A stretch of 40,226 nt of DNA, taken from the NCBI GenBank assembly GCA_003644505.1, contig QNCM01000013.1, positions 1 through 40,226 of the forward strand. Reading direction: 5' to 3'. Source of the DNA: Candidatus Makaraimicrobium thalassicum. Lineage in GTDB: Bacteria > Omnitrophota > Gorgyraeia > Tantalellales > Tantalellaceae. Shown here one piece after another: positions 1 through 9,576 of the stretch; within the stretch, counting starts at the first letter, position 1; each line of letters starts with the position of its first letter. Under the pieces are notes generated by a model. It was not told the DNA's origin. It did not search any database and saw only the letters and a list, made by a program, of their open reading frames with translations. The position numbers and the translations under genes were made by a program.

Positions 1-28
1 AGGAGCTGAGGAAGAGGAGCTGAGGAAG
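1..28. repeat. Tandem 14-bp duplication upstream of secA
   Basis: AGGAGCTGAGGAAG occurs twice back to back at 1-14 and 15-28, and a shorter related stretch runs into the secA ribosome binding site (GGAGG near 33-37). The purine-rich repeat offers several Shine-Dalgarno-like sites. The window begins here, so any promoter lies outside it. Confidence 0.6.
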
Positions 29-47
29 AGCGGAGGAATTCGGAAAT

Positions 48-3000
48 ATGTTAAATTTTCTATCGGGTTTATTCAGAAAGATGTTCAGCACGCAGAATGA
101 GCGTGAACTCAAAAAACTCGGGCCGCTGGTCCAGAGAATAAACGGTCTGGAGGAGGAGTATTCCTCGCTTTCGGACGTCCGGATAAGGGAAACAGTGGCG
201 GAGATCAGGAAGGATATCAGGATTGCGTCTGAGAAGAACAAACCCGAGGTGCAAAAAATCCGGGAACAGATCGCTGTATCCACTTCGGACCCGGAACGGA
301 ACAAACACAAAAAGCTGTTGAAAGAGGTCAAGAACCGTATACTTGACGACAGGATACCCGAGGTGTTTGCCCTCGTCAGGGAAGCCGCGAAGAGGACGAT
401 AGGCCTCAGGCATTTTGACGTCCAGCTTCTCGGCGGTATTGTGCTGCATCAGGGAAGGATCGCGGAGATGGCTACGGGCGAAGGTAAGACACTGGTCGCT
501 ACTCTGCCGGTCTGCCTGAATGCGCTCGCCGGTGAAAGCGTCCATGTGGTGACGGTAAATGATTATCTGGCAAAAAGGGACAGCGAATGGATGGGGCCGG
601 TTTACAGGTTTTTGGGCCTTTCGGTGGGAGTTGTCCAGAATGATATGAATTCCGCGGAGAAAAAAAAGGCCTACGGATGTGATGTTGTCTATGGGACCAA
701 TAACGAATTCGGGTTCGATTATCTCAGGGACAACATGGTCGCGGATAAAGACGATATGGTCCAGCAGCACCCCGGGTTCGCTATTGTCGATGAGGTGGAC
801 AGTATCCTTATCGATGAGGCGAGGACGCCGCTGATAATATCCGGGCCCGTGGACGAAACGAACGAAGCGTATAACCAGATGCGGCCGGTCGTCCAGGAAA
901 CCGTCAGCGCGCAGCGCAGGCTGGTAAGGGATTATATCGAGCGGTTTCGTAACGAGCTGCGCGGGAAGAACGAAGAGGCCGCGGGACAATTACTTTATCT
1001 TATCCACAAAGCTGACCCGAAGAACCGGGAGTTCCTGGATATAGTACTTAAAGACAGGCAGGCCAAATCCCTGCTTGATAAAGCCCAGGGGCTGCTTGAC
1101 AGCAAGGTCATGGAGAAAGAGCGCAATATTCTTCTTGAAGAGCTTTTTTACGTTTTTGACGAAAAGACAAGAGAGGCGACCTTCAGCGCCAAGGGACAGA
1201 AGATGATGCGCGAGAAATTCAACATAGAGTTCATGCTGGACGATATCGAAGCCGCTCTGGCGGAACTGGCGGATAAGGATATGCCGGCGGAAGAGAAAAT
1301 CGCGCGTGAGACGGAACTGGTGTCATCCTATGCGGATCAGCAGAGGAAGGTGGAAAGCGTCAAACAGCTGCTGAAGGCGTATATATTGTTCCAGAAAGAC
1401 GTTGATTATGTGATCAAGGAGAATAAGATAGTCATAGTTGACGGGTTTACCGGGAGGATGATGCCGGGACGCCGTTTCTCTGACGGTATTCACGAGGCGA
1501 TCGAGGCGAAGGAACGGGTCGAGGTGCAGAAAGAAAGCCAGACGCTCGCGACCATTACCCTTCAGAATTATTTCCGCATGTATGACAAACTGGCCGGTAT
1601 GACGGGAACCGCGAAGACCGAGGAGGCGGAATTCGAGAATATCTATTTATTGCCTGTCATACAGGTCCCGACGAACCGTCCGTTAAAGCGGCTGGGTATG
1701 GGGGACCGCATATATAAGACGGAAACGGAAAAGTTCAACGCCGTCATTGAAGAGATCGCCCGCTGCAACGCGGAGGGAAAGCCCATGCTGGTCGGGACGG
1801 TATCGATAGAGAAGTCCGAACAGTTGGGCAGGTTACTGAATTCGCGCGGTATTGAACACAACGTCTTAAACGCCAAATACCATGAGAAAGAGGCGCATAT
1901 CATCGCGCAGGCGGGAAGATACAGGGCGGTCACCATAGCCACTAACATGGCGGGCCGCGGGACCGACATTGTTCTTGGAGGCAATCCCGAATATCTGGCG
2001 AACGACGCGGTGGAAAGATTGGATATAGATGATCCTGAAGAGAGGAAGAAAGCGTTCGAAAGATTTCTCGGGGAGTATAAAAAACAGACGTCCGAAGAAC
2101 GGGAAAAAGTGATAGAAGCCGGCGGCCTGCACGTTATCGGGACGGAGAGACATGAGGCCCGGAGAATAGATAACCAGCTCCGCGGGCGGTCCGGCAGGCA
2201 GGGTGACCCCGGTTCCAGCAGGTTTTACCTTTCACTGGAAGATGATCTGATGAGGATCTTCGGGTCCGACAGGATAAAGGCCATTATGGACCGTCTGGGC
2301 ATGGAGGAAGGAGAGGTCATTGAGAACCCCCTGGTGACACGCGCCGTAAGAACAGCGCAGCGCCGGGTGGAAGGCCAGAATTTCGAGATCAGGAAGCATC
2401 TTCTCAAATATGACAATGTTATGAACCAGCAGAGAGAGGTCATATATAACCGGCGCCGCATGATATTGACCGAAAAAGACCTGAAAAAGGAGTTTTTCGA
2501 GTGTCTTTCCGTCGGTCTGGAATCACTTTTAGAGAACTGGGGCGAAGCGCCCGATCCGAACGCTCTGGCAAGGTCTGTCATGTACCGGTACGCGATAAAC
2601 GTGAGGCCGGCTGTGCTTGAGGGGAGATCCGCCCCCGAAGCCGCCGAACACATATCGAAGGTCGCTGAAAAGGGTTATTCCGGGAGGGAGAAGTTTCTCG
2701 GGGAAGAAAGGATGCGGGAACTTGAAAAAATGGTCATGCTTTCCGCGATAGACTCCAACTGGAAGGAATACCTGAGGGAGATCGACGATCTCAGGGAGGG
2801 GATATCCTGGCGGGCATACGCGCAGAGAGACCCTCTCATCGAATTTCAGCATGAAGCGTTCCGGATGTTTACCGATCTCCTGTTGAAGATCGATGAGCAG
2901 ATAGCCGAGCGTATCATGAAGATATCCGCGATGGAAGAGCAGTACAAAAAAAGTGTTTTCCGGACAGGGAACGAGACTTTCGAACACAGGGGATATTCTG

Positions 3001-3191
3001 CCATAGGGACGTCCTCAAGCGGGCAGGATGATGTTTATGATAAAGGCCCCGGCAGCGAGCTCATGGGGATGCCCGCGCCAGCGGCACAGAAGCAGGATGT
3101 TACATACAGGCGGGATGTTCCGAAAGTCGGGCGTAATGACCCATGTCCGTGCGGCAGCGGGAAAAAATATAAAAAGTGCTGCGGCAGATAG
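48..3191 (+). CDS. secA: Protein translocase ATPase SecA
   Basis: SecA is the cytoplasmic motor that pushes unfolded preproteins through the SecYEG channel using ATP. The Walker A motif ATGEGKT lies at residues 142-148 and the Walker B/DEAD-like DEVD at 248-251, followed by the family sequence [12 protein letters not shown]. The second ATPase half shows [11 protein letters not shown] and the [13 protein letters not shown] arginine-finger region. The C-terminus is a zinc-binding SEC-C tail with C1033, C1035, C1044 and C1045, the site that contacts SecB and ribosomes in known SecAs. At 1047 residues it is about 150 longer than E. coli SecA; the extra residues sit roughly between 275 and 445, at the border of the first nucleotide-binding and preprotein cross-linking domains, a layout known from Bacteroidetes-type SecA. 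The ATG is preceded by GGAGG at good spacing. The family call is certain. Confidence 0.98.
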   Translation: MLNFLSGLFRKMFSTQNERELKKLGPLVQRINGLEEEYSSLSDVRIRETVAEIRKDIRIASEKNKPEVQKIREQIAVSTSDPERNKHKKLLKEVKNRILDDRIPEVFALVREAAKRTIGLRHFDVQLLGGIVLHQGRIAEMATGEGKTLVATLPVCLNALAGESVHVVTVNDYLAKRDSEWMGPVYRFLGLSVGVVQNDMNSAEKKKAYGCDVVYGTNNEFGFDYLRDNMVADKDDMVQQHPGFAIVDEVDSILIDEARTPLIISGPVDETNEAYNQMRPVVQETVSAQRRLVRDYIERFRNELRGKNEEAAGQLLYLIHKADPKNREFLDIVLKDRQAKSLLDKAQGLLDSKVMEKERNILLEELFYVFDEKTREATFSAKGQKMMREKFNIEFMLDDIEAALAELADKDMPAEEKIARETELVSSYADQQRKVESVKQLLKAYILFQKDVDYVIKENKIVIVDGFTGRMMPGRRFSDGIHEAIEAKERVEVQKESQTLATITLQNYFRMYDKLAGMTGTAKTEEAEFENIYLLPVIQVPTNRPLKRLGMGDRIYKTETEKFNAVIEEIARCNAEGKPMLVGTVSIEKSEQLGRLLNSRGIEHNVLNAKYHEKEAHIIAQAGRYRAVTIATNMAGRGTDIVLGGNPEYLANDAVERLDIDDPEERKKAFERFLGEYKKQTSEEREKVIEAGGLHVIGTERHEARRIDNQLRGRSGRQGDPGSSRFYLSLEDDLMRIFGSDRIKAIMDRLGMEEGEVIENPLVTRAVRTAQRRVEGQNFEIRKHLLKYDNVMNQQREVIYNRRRMILTEKDLKKEFFECLSVGLESLLENWGEAPDPNALARSVMYRYAINVRPAVLEGRSAPEAAEHISKVAEKGYSGREKFLGEERMRELEKMVMLSAIDSNWKEYLREIDDLREGISWRAYAQRDPLIEFQHEAFRMFTDLLLKIDEQIAERIMKISAMEEQYKKSVFRTGNETFEHRGYSAIGTSSSGQDDVYDKGPGSELMGMPAPAAQKQDVTYRRDVPKVGRNDPCPCGSGKKYKKCCGR

Positions 3192-3211
3192 TGAACAGTG
3201 AATGGTGAATA
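3191..3211. repeat. Three degenerate 7-nt repeats (GTGAAYR)
   Basis: GTGAACA, GTGAATG and GTGAATA follow each other exactly at 3191-3211, starting at the last base of the secA stop codon. It is a short period-7 microsatellite in the secA-lnt gap. Confidence 0.6.
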
Positions 3212-3236
3212 GTCCCATCCTCCGGAGTGAAATAGC

Positions 3237-4769
3237 ATGAGAAGCAAATGGAAGAACATAGCGCTGGCTGTTTTATCGGGGATCTTGGGGTTTCTCGCTT
3301 TTCCCCCCTTTGAGTTTGCTTTTCTGGGATGGGTATGCCTCGTGCCGGTTCTATTTGTCGTCAGGTCCGGCAGTCTCAAAGAGGCCTTCTTTTATCCTTT
3401 TTTATCGGGGATGGTGTTTTTCGGGTGCCTTTTGTACTGGTTCGTGAACGTGAGCATACCCGGGATGCTGATACTGGTGTTCGTTCTTTCTGTTTTTTAC
3501 GGTCTTTTCGGTGTCATCGCCGGATATGTTCTAAGGCATTCCATAGATCTTTTGCTGCTTCCTTTCGTATGGGTGGTGTTTGAATATATCCGCAGTCATA
3601 TTTTTACGGGATTTCCGTGGGGGCTTCTCGGATATTCCCAGTATAAGAATGTCAACCTCATCCAGATCGCTGATCTTACCGGCGCGTACGGTGTTTCCTT
3701 TCTGCTGGTCGTCTGTAACGTGGCGATATTCGCCTGGCTTGTCCGCTCGAAAAAAAAGGCTGCCTATATGGTGACCGCGCTGCTTTTTCTGATAATGGCG
3801 ACCGCTTACAGCGCGTACAGATTCAACAATTATTATATCCGGGGCAGTTCGCGGATAAGTGTTGTGCAGGGGAATATACCGCAGCGATATAAATGGGATG
3901 CGGCGTTCGCAGAGGAAATTGTCGCGAGATACGGCGGCCTGACGGAAAAAGCGGCCAAAGATGGCCCTGATATGATAATATGGCCTGAGACTTCCTACCC
4001 GTATCTTGTCGAGAAAGGGGATAATCCCGCCGGAGAGATCAGCGCTCTTGCCTCCGGACAGAAGATCCCCATACTGGCGGGTATTGTTTACAGGGACAGC
4101 GGCAGTTATTACAACAGCGCCGTGCTTTTTGACGAGAAGGGAAAGTTTACCGATATTTACAGCAAGACACATCTTGTCCCTTTCGGGGAGTACGTGCCGT
4201 TTGAAAAACACTTGTCTTTTTTAAGAGAGCATGTGGACAAACCCATAGGTAATTTCGAGAACGGGGAGGAATATACGCTTTTCCCCGTAAGGTCGCTGGT
4301 ATCCGGAGCGGCAGGCGGGATACGGACACGCCGGACAAATTTTTACAAGTTCGGGGTATTGATATGTTTTGAGGACGTCTTTCCGTATATTACGAGAGAG
4401 TTTGCGCGAAAAGGGGCGGATTTCATGGTCAATATTACCAATGACGCGTGGTTCGGTGAGACAGCCGCTCCCAGACAGCATTTGCAGTCATCTGTTTTTC
4501 GCGCCGTGGAGAACAGAATACCGGTAATACGAGCCGCCAATACCGGTATTTCCTGTTTCGTGGATTCCACGGGAAAGATCCTGCCGGGAGTAGAGAAGGA
4601 AGGAAAAGAAATCTTTGTCAGTGGATTTGCCACGGATAATGTAAACATGTATGCCGGCCGGACTTATTATACGATATACGGCGATATTTTCGTATATTTC
4701 TGCGCTTTTATGATAATATTGCTTGTCATCACTGAAAGATTCTTTTTGAGGGGCAAAAAGGGCAATTAA
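3237..4769 (+). CDS. lnt: Apolipoprotein N-acyltransferase Lnt
   Basis: Lnt adds the third acyl chain to the N-terminal cysteine of lipoproteins at the periplasmic face of the inner membrane, the last maturation step before Lol sorting. The first ~200 residues are hydrophobic with about six membrane segments; then comes a nitrilase-like domain. The catalytic triad is visible: E251 (WPETSYP), K310 (SKTHLVPFGEYVPF) and C377 (LICFEDVFP). A last membrane helix lies near residues 480-500. The length (510) is normal. The ATG follows a CCGGAGTGA ribosome site. It lies 45 bp after secA and 18 bp before the kinase gene, so co-transcription is plausible. Together with the LolC/E-LolD genes at 21-23 kb it indicates a diderm lipoprotein pathway. 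Confidence 0.96.
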   Translation: MRSKWKNIALAVLSGILGFLAFPPFEFAFLGWVCLVPVLFVVRSGSLKEAFFYPFLSGMVFFGCLLYWFVNVSIPGMLILVFVLSVFYGLFGVIAGYVLRHSIDLLLLPFVWVVFEYIRSHIFTGFPWGLLGYSQYKNVNLIQIADLTGAYGVSFLLVVCNVAIFAWLVRSKKKAAYMVTALLFLIMATAYSAYRFNNYYIRGSSRISVVQGNIPQRYKWDAAFAEEIVARYGGLTEKAAKDGPDMIIWPETSYPYLVEKGDNPAGEISALASGQKIPILAGIVYRDSGSYYNSAVLFDEKGKFTDIYSKTHLVPFGEYVPFEKHLSFLREHVDKPIGNFENGEEYTLFPVRSLVSGAAGGIRTRRTNFYKFGVLICFEDVFPYITREFARKGADFMVNITNDAWFGETAAPRQHLQSSVFRAVENRIPVIRAANTGISCFVDSTGKILPGVEKEGKEIFVSGFATDNVNMYAGRTYYTIYGDIFVYFCAFMIILLVITERFFLRGKKGN

Positions 4770-4787
4770 CCGGAGGAGGACAGATAT

Positions 4788-6545
4788 ATGATCATAAAAG
4801 TTGTTCTGGTATGTTCTATCCTGTGCCAGTTCCTGGCGACGATCCTGTCCCTGCGGCTGATCCGGGTTACGGGCAGACGCGCTGCCTGGACGCTGATCGC
4901 GGCGGCAATTTTTCTCATGATCTTCCGCCGCGGTATTACCTTATTCCGGTTGGTTTCCGGAGACATGACCCACCCGCCTGATCTGCCGGCTGAACTTGTC
5001 GCGTTCGCCACATCCCTCTGCGTGCTGATCGGGGTGGCCCTGATCGCTCCTCTTTTTTTCGCCATCAAGAACGCGGAAAAAGAACTGCAGGAAAAAGAAG
5101 AAAGGGTCCGCACTGTCGCGGACTTTACATACAACTGGGAATACTGGAGCGGCCCCGGGGGGGGCTATATCTATGTTTCGCCGTCATGCGAACGGATTAC
5201 CGGATATCGTCCGGAGGAGTTCATTGATGACCTTCACCTCATAGAGAGAATAACACATCCTGACGACCGCGTGGATCTGCTCAGGCATATTCACAGCGAG
5301 CGGGATGAAGAAAAGGTGTTCTCGTTCGAATTTCGTATTGTCGACCGAAGCGGCGGGGAACACTGGATCGAACATATTTGCCAGCCGGTGCGCAGCGCCG
5401 ATGGGCGTTATCTCGGCAGGCGTGCCAGCAACAGCGATATCTCCAATCGCAAGAAGGCGGAGCAAGCGTTGCGTGCCTCCGAGAAAAAATACCGTGAATT
5501 ATATGAAAGTATGCGGGACGGCTATGTCAGCGTTGACCTGGACGGCAGGATCACGGGGTGCAATCTGGCGTTTCGGAGTATGCTCGGCTATACCGATGAA
5601 GAGATCTGCAAACTGACCTTTAAAGATATAATCCCCGAGAAATGGCATTCCGCCGAAACAGAGATTATAAATAAACAGGTCCTGGTAAAGGGATATTCGG
5701 AGATCTACGAGAAAGAGTACAGAAGGAAAGACGGGACGGTGATCCCGGTAGAGACAAGGACCTACCTTATCCGGGACGAGAACTATAATACCGTGGGGAT
5801 GTGGACAAGCGTGAGTAACATTACCGAACGCAAAAAAATAGAAGAGGAGAGAAAGGACGCCATTGAGATGAAGTCACATTTTGTTTCCACGGTATCCCAT
5901 GAGCTGAGGACGCCTCTTACGGCGATCAGAGGGGGGCTCGACATTGTTTTCGATGAAGTAAAAGAGCTTATTGACGACAGGAAAAAGCCTTTTCTGGATA
6001 TGACGAAGAGGAATATAGACAGGCTCAGCAAAATGATCAATGATGTCCTGGATTTCCAGAAACTTGAAGCCGGCAGAATGGTGTTTGACATGCAGGAGGG
6101 TGATATAAATGAACTTGTCGAGGAAGTGGGAGTGACAATGATACTCCTCGCTGAGAAAAAAGGACTGAAGTTTGACATCAAACTCGGTGAAGACCTGCCT
6201 CTGGCGAGATTTGACAGGGACAGGATCATACAGGTCCTGGCGAACCTCGTCAGTAACGCCATAAAGTTTACAGAGAAGGGCCGTATCACACTTGTCACAG
6301 CCAGAGAAGAGGGTGTCGTTAAAGTCTCTGTGCACGATACGGGCCCCGGGATCGGAGAGGACGAGATGCCGAAGCTGTTCCGTGAATTCACCCAGTTATC
6401 CTCCGCGAAAGGCAGGAAGCTGGGCGGCACCGGACTCGGGCTGGCTGTTTCCAGGGAGATCATCGAGAAACATAAGGGAAAGATATGGGCAGAATCCAAA
6501 GTGGGTGAAGGGGCAAGTTTTTATTTCATTTTGCCGGCCGGATAG
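4788..6545 (+). CDS. Membrane PAS-domain sensor histidine kinase
   Basis: This is a two-component sensor kinase that should autophosphorylate on histidine and pass the phosphate to a response regulator. About three hydrophobic segments lie in the first ~92 residues (no large periplasmic domain), then PAS 1 (about 106-226, ending DISNRKKAEQ) and PAS 2 (about 236-355, ending NITERKKIEE). HisKA follows with FVSTVSHELRTP (phospho-acceptor H371), then the ATPase domain with N-box LVSNAIKFTEKG (N490), G1 DTGPGIG and G2 GGTGLGLAVS. There is no receiver domain and no response regulator gene beside it, so it is an orphan kinase; its signal and partner cannot be told from sequence. The ribosome site is GGAGGAGG upstream of the ATG. 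Confidence 0.93.
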   Translation: MIIKVVLVCSILCQFLATILSLRLIRVTGRRAAWTLIAAAIFLMIFRRGITLFRLVSGDMTHPPDLPAELVAFATSLCVLIGVALIAPLFFAIKNAEKELQEKEERVRTVADFTYNWEYWSGPGGGYIYVSPSCERITGYRPEEFIDDLHLIERITHPDDRVDLLRHIHSERDEEKVFSFEFRIVDRSGGEHWIEHICQPVRSADGRYLGRRASNSDISNRKKAEQALRASEKKYRELYESMRDGYVSVDLDGRITGCNLAFRSMLGYTDEEICKLTFKDIIPEKWHSAETEIINKQVLVKGYSEIYEKEYRRKDGTVIPVETRTYLIRDENYNTVGMWTSVSNITERKKIEEERKDAIEMKSHFVSTVSHELRTPLTAIRGGLDIVFDEVKELIDDRKKPFLDMTKRNIDRLSKMINDVLDFQKLEAGRMVFDMQEGDINELVEEVGVTMILLAEKKGLKFDIKLGEDLPLARFDRDRIIQVLANLVSNAIKFTEKGRITLVTAREEGVVKVSVHDTGPGIGEDEMPKLFREFTQLSSAKGRKLGGTGLGLAVSREIIEKHKGKIWAESKVGEGASFYFILPAG

Positions 6546-6553
6546 GAAGGTAT

Positions 6554-8350
6554 ATGGACCGCGGGGAAGGATCGTCACTACCGCCTGTTAAAAAGCGGAC
6601 AATACTGGTCTCTGTCGTCCTGATAGTGATCCTGGGCTTTGCCGTTTACGGTAATTCGCTGGATGGCGAGTTTCTCTGGGATGACACCTCTCTGGTGAAA
6701 GATAACCTTTATATAAGAAATTGTTCCCGCATCGGAAAACTTTTTTCAGGGCATATCTCCACGAAGAGCGTTAATTTCAGGTTTTACCGCCCGTTTCAGA
6801 TGATCAGCTATGTAATGGATCACTCCTTATGGAAAGCGGACGCAAGAGGGTACCATCTTACGAATCTTCTGTTACATATTGCCGTAGCCCTGGCTGTTTA
6901 CTGGCTGGTCAATATCCTTTTCAAGGATATATTGCTTTCTTTCCTGACAGGTATCTTTTTTCTGGTGCATCCCGTCCATACCGAAGCGGTCAGCTATATC
7001 TCCGGCCGGTCTGACCCCCTGGCAGCGTTATTCATGCTGCTCTGCTTCATTTTTTACGTAAAAGGCATTAATACCGGCAGAACAAAGTTCTTTTTTCTCG
7101 CGATACCGGCTTATGCAGGGGCCCTGCTGTCCCGGGAAGCCGGTCTGATCCTGATAATATTACTGCTGTTATACCACTTCGCTTTCAAGAAAGAGATAAA
7201 ACTTAAAGGGTTTTTGCCGTTACTGGGCGTTACGTTTGTTTACATTGCGTTAAGATTGACCGTTCTAAAAGGCCTTGTTGCCGCTCCGGCCGCTTCCGGC
7301 AGGTTCTTCCAGAGATTACCGGGTTTTTTCGCCGCCATTACTGAGTATACAAGACTCATGGCGCTGCCGTTCCATCTTCATATGGAGTACGGCGCCCCCT
7401 TGTTTGAATTGAACGCGCCTGAAGTAATAGCGGGGGTCCTGATACTGTCATTTGCCCTGGCCTGCGCCCTGAAGAAAAGGACGGGTAACAGGCTGGTCTT
7501 TTTTTCCATTTTCTGGTTTTTTGTGGCTTTACTGCCGGTGTCAAACCTTTACCCTGTTAACGCATATATGGCCGAACACTGGCTGTATGTTCCGTCCATA
7601 GGCCTTTTTCTGCTTCTGGCAAAGGGATTAAGTTACCTTTACAGGCGGGGTAAGTCACGGGTGATTAGCGCCGGCCTTATCACGGGGATATTGATTTTCT
7701 ATTCTTCTTTGACGTTCAGGCAGAACACTTACTGGAGAGAACCTGCCGCTTTTTATGAAAGGACCCTGCGCTATGTTCCGGACAGCCCGAGATTATACGC
7801 TAACCTCGGTAAAATATACCGGAGTACCGGCAGAAAGGAAGAAGCCATAGCTTTATTCGAGAAAGCGGTAGAACTTAACCCCGATTTTCCTGAAGCGTAT
7901 AACAACCTTGGCAACGCGTACAGCGATGCCGGCAGAAAGGAAAAGGCCATAGCCCTGCTGAAGAAAGCGGTAACGATCAATCCGGATTATGCGGAGGCAT
8001 ACTATAACCTCGGCAACGCGTATAACGATACCGGGAGAAAAAAAGAAGCCCTGGCCTCGTTCAGAAAAGCGATAGAAGCCAATCCGGATTTTTCAGAGGC
8101 GTATAATAACCTCGGGAAAGCATACGCTGATACCGGGAGGAAAGAGGAAGCCATAACTTTTTTGGAAAAGGCGGTAACGATCGATCCGGATTATGCCATG
8201 GCGCATAACAATCTGGCAGTAATATATTACGATATGGGGGAATATGCCCTGGCTGTTAAGCATTCCGACATGGCGCTCAAGCTTGGAAGCAAGGTCCATC
8301 CCGGATTTTTGAGGCATCTTGAGCCGCACAGGAATCGGAAAATTCGATGA
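6554..8350 (+). CDS. TMTC-like polytopic membrane protein with C-terminal TPR repeats
   Basis: The first ~410 residues carry about ten hydrophobic segments; the C-terminal part (about 413-585) is five consecutive 34-residue TPR units of the form AYNNLGNAYxDxGRKEEAIAxxxKAVxxNPDF. The first extracytoplasmic loop has DGEFLWDD (D37, D43, D44), resembling the acidic motif of GT-C glycosyltransferases, and the fusion of such a domain to TPRs is the layout of eukaryotic TMTC O-mannosyltransferases and many uncharacterised bacterial proteins. A role in transferring a sugar from a lipid carrier to protein or polymer is therefore possible but is inference. The gene begins 8 bp after the kinase stop codon, so the two are probably co-transcribed. 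The TPR units are close copies of one another at the DNA level too. Confidence 0.8.
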   Translation: MDRGEGSSLPPVKKRTILVSVVLIVILGFAVYGNSLDGEFLWDDTSLVKDNLYIRNCSRIGKLFSGHISTKSVNFRFYRPFQMISYVMDHSLWKADARGYHLTNLLLHIAVALAVYWLVNILFKDILLSFLTGIFFLVHPVHTEAVSYISGRSDPLAALFMLLCFIFYVKGINTGRTKFFFLAIPAYAGALLSREAGLILIILLLLYHFAFKKEIKLKGFLPLLGVTFVYIALRLTVLKGLVAAPAASGRFFQRLPGFFAAITEYTRLMALPFHLHMEYGAPLFELNAPEVIAGVLILSFALACALKKRTGNRLVFFSIFWFFVALLPVSNLYPVNAYMAEHWLYVPSIGLFLLLAKGLSYLYRRGKSRVISAGLITGILIFYSSLTFRQNTYWREPAAFYERTLRYVPDSPRLYANLGKIYRSTGRKEEAIALFEKAVELNPDFPEAYNNLGNAYSDAGRKEKAIALLKKAVTINPDYAEAYYNLGNAYNDTGRKKEALASFRKAIEANPDFSEAYNNLGKAYADTGRKEEAITFLEKAVTIDPDYAMAHNNLAVIYYDMGEYALAVKHSDMALKLGSKVHPGFLRHLEPHRNRKIR

Positions 8351-8355
8351 ACCTG

Positions 8356-8380
8356 TATTTCCGATGCGGGATCGGAAATA
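8356..8380. repeat. Hairpin repeat, copy 1 (core TTCCGATGCGGGATCGGAA)
   Basis: A 10-bp perfect stem (TATTTCCGAT/ATCGGAAATA) encloses the loop GCGGG. The 19-nt core recurs exactly at 32126-32144. This copy sits in the 34-bp gap between two convergent genes (stops at 8350 and 8385), where a bidirectional terminator could act, but no T-tract follows on either strand. Confidence 0.75.
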
Positions 8381-8384
8381 GTGT

Positions 8385-9533
8385 CTATGAACAGGTCTTG
8401 AACTGGTTTTTTGCGGGATCGTAGAGGGTGATCCGGTTCCGGCCGTCCTCTTTTGACTTGTAAAGCGCCCGGTCAGCTTCACCGATAAGGCGTTCCGCCG
8501 TGTAATCGGCACCCCCTGTGTAAATTACCATTCCTATGCTCAGGGTGACGCTCGCGTGTTTGTGGTCGATTTTGATCTGTGTTTTCTCGATATTGTTCTT
8601 GATCCTTGTAGCGATGTCCACGGTTTTGTCCGTGAGTTCTTTCTGGCTGACAGCGCCGCTTTTCGCCTGGTCAAAGTCGATTCCCAGGAAAAATATGGCG
8701 AATTCCTCGCCTCCATACCTCGCGACGATATCATAGGCCCGGACGTTGTTCTTGATGGTATACGCTACCGTTCGTAATGCCTCGTCGCCGGCAAGATGCC
8801 CGTAGCTATCGTTGAATTTTTTAAAATAGTCAATATCGCACATGAGGACCGAGACAGGGCGTTTCCATCTTTGCGACCGGATGATTTCTTTCCCGAGCAG
8901 GTCTTTGAAGTATCTTTGAGTGCAGAGTCCCGTTGCGCTGTCATGCAGCGAACGGAATTCAGCAGCGCGTTTCTCATTTTCGACAGCGTGCTTCTCCCTC
9001 TTGATATCGGCGCTGTATTCGCGAAAGAGCACGGTGGATAAAAGGAGTAAGAGCGTTAGGATGAAAAACATTCTGGTTATGTTCGCTATGCGGCGGTATT
9101 CTTCGAATTTTTTCCTGAATTGCGTGTTCATATCGTACACCAGGAGTTTCCCCTTAAGGTTGCGGTATTTTATGGGATAAGTATACTCGGGCGCGGTAAG
9201 GTCCGCCTCCTTGACATTCTTCAGGATACTTCGCATCGTTCCGGACTTATCCTGATACACGAAATCCACGGTCAATGAGGGCGGGCTGTTGTATTCATCT
9301 ATAAGGTTTCGTATGTCTGCCAGTGAAGGAGAGGAGAGTTTTTTCTGAAAATCGAAACATACCAGACGCGCCATAGTTTCAGCACGCACGTAATAGAGAG
9401 GGGGCTTTTCGACGAAATATTTGAACATTATGGTGCTCTGGGTTTTCAGCAGATAGTTGAACAGGAACCAGCAGATAACGGAAAGTAACACCAGATATTT
9501 TATAAAACGTGTTTTAAATATTGATAACTTCAT
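8385..9533 (-). CDS. Membrane-bound diguanylate cyclase (GGDEF domain)
   Basis: It makes the second messenger cyclic di-GMP from two GTP. With the start chosen here (382 aa) there is an N-terminal membrane helix, a periplasmic region of ~110 residues of unknown ligand, a second helix (FFILTLLLLLSTVLF), and a cytoplasmic GGDEF domain. The active-site motif is GGEEF at residues 274-278 and the RxxD inhibitory site (RAYD, 265-268) lies five residues before it, so product inhibition is expected. No EAL or HD-GYP domain is present. The reading frame can be extended upstream to 9599, but that would run into comM; the ATG at 9533 is preferred because it gives MKLSIFKTRF followed by the membrane helix and lies just after a recognisable promoter. 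No Shine-Dalgarno site is seen. Confidence 0.93.
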   Translation of the reverse strand: MKLSIFKTRFIKYLVLLSVICWFLFNYLLKTQSTIMFKYFVEKPPLYYVRAETMARLVCFDFQKKLSSPSLADIRNLIDEYNSPPSLTVDFVYQDKSGTMRSILKNVKEADLTAPEYTYPIKYRNLKGKLLVYDMNTQFRKKFEEYRRIANITRMFFILTLLLLLSTVLFREYSADIKREKHAVENEKRAAEFRSLHDSATGLCTQRYFKDLLGKEIIRSQRWKRPVSVLMCDIDYFKKFNDSYGHLAGDEALRTVAYTIKNNVRAYDIVARYGGEEFAIFFLGIDFDQAKSGAVSQKELTDKTVDIATRIKNNIEKTQIKIDHKHASVTLSIGMVIYTGGADYTAERLIGEADRALYKSKEDGRNRITLYDPAKNQFKTCS

Positions 9534-9542
9534 TCTACTATT

Positions 9543-9570
9543 AGTATAGTGACTGAAGAACAAAAAGCAA
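9543..9570 (-). promoter_or_regulatory. Sigma-70-type promoter of the diguanylate cyclase gene
   Basis: On the minus strand TTGCTT (9565-9570) and TATACT (9543-9548) are separated by 16 bp. Only 9 nt lie between the -10 box and the ATG at 9533, so the transcript would start about 3 nt before the start codon. The -35 box lies inside the 3' end/stop region of comM. Confidence 0.5.
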
Positions 9571-9576
9571 GAGAGG

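Noticed and set aside
69-989. 306-codon open frame antisense to secA
   Set aside because: It lies fully inside a certain secA gene, has no ribosome site and no recognisable domain.
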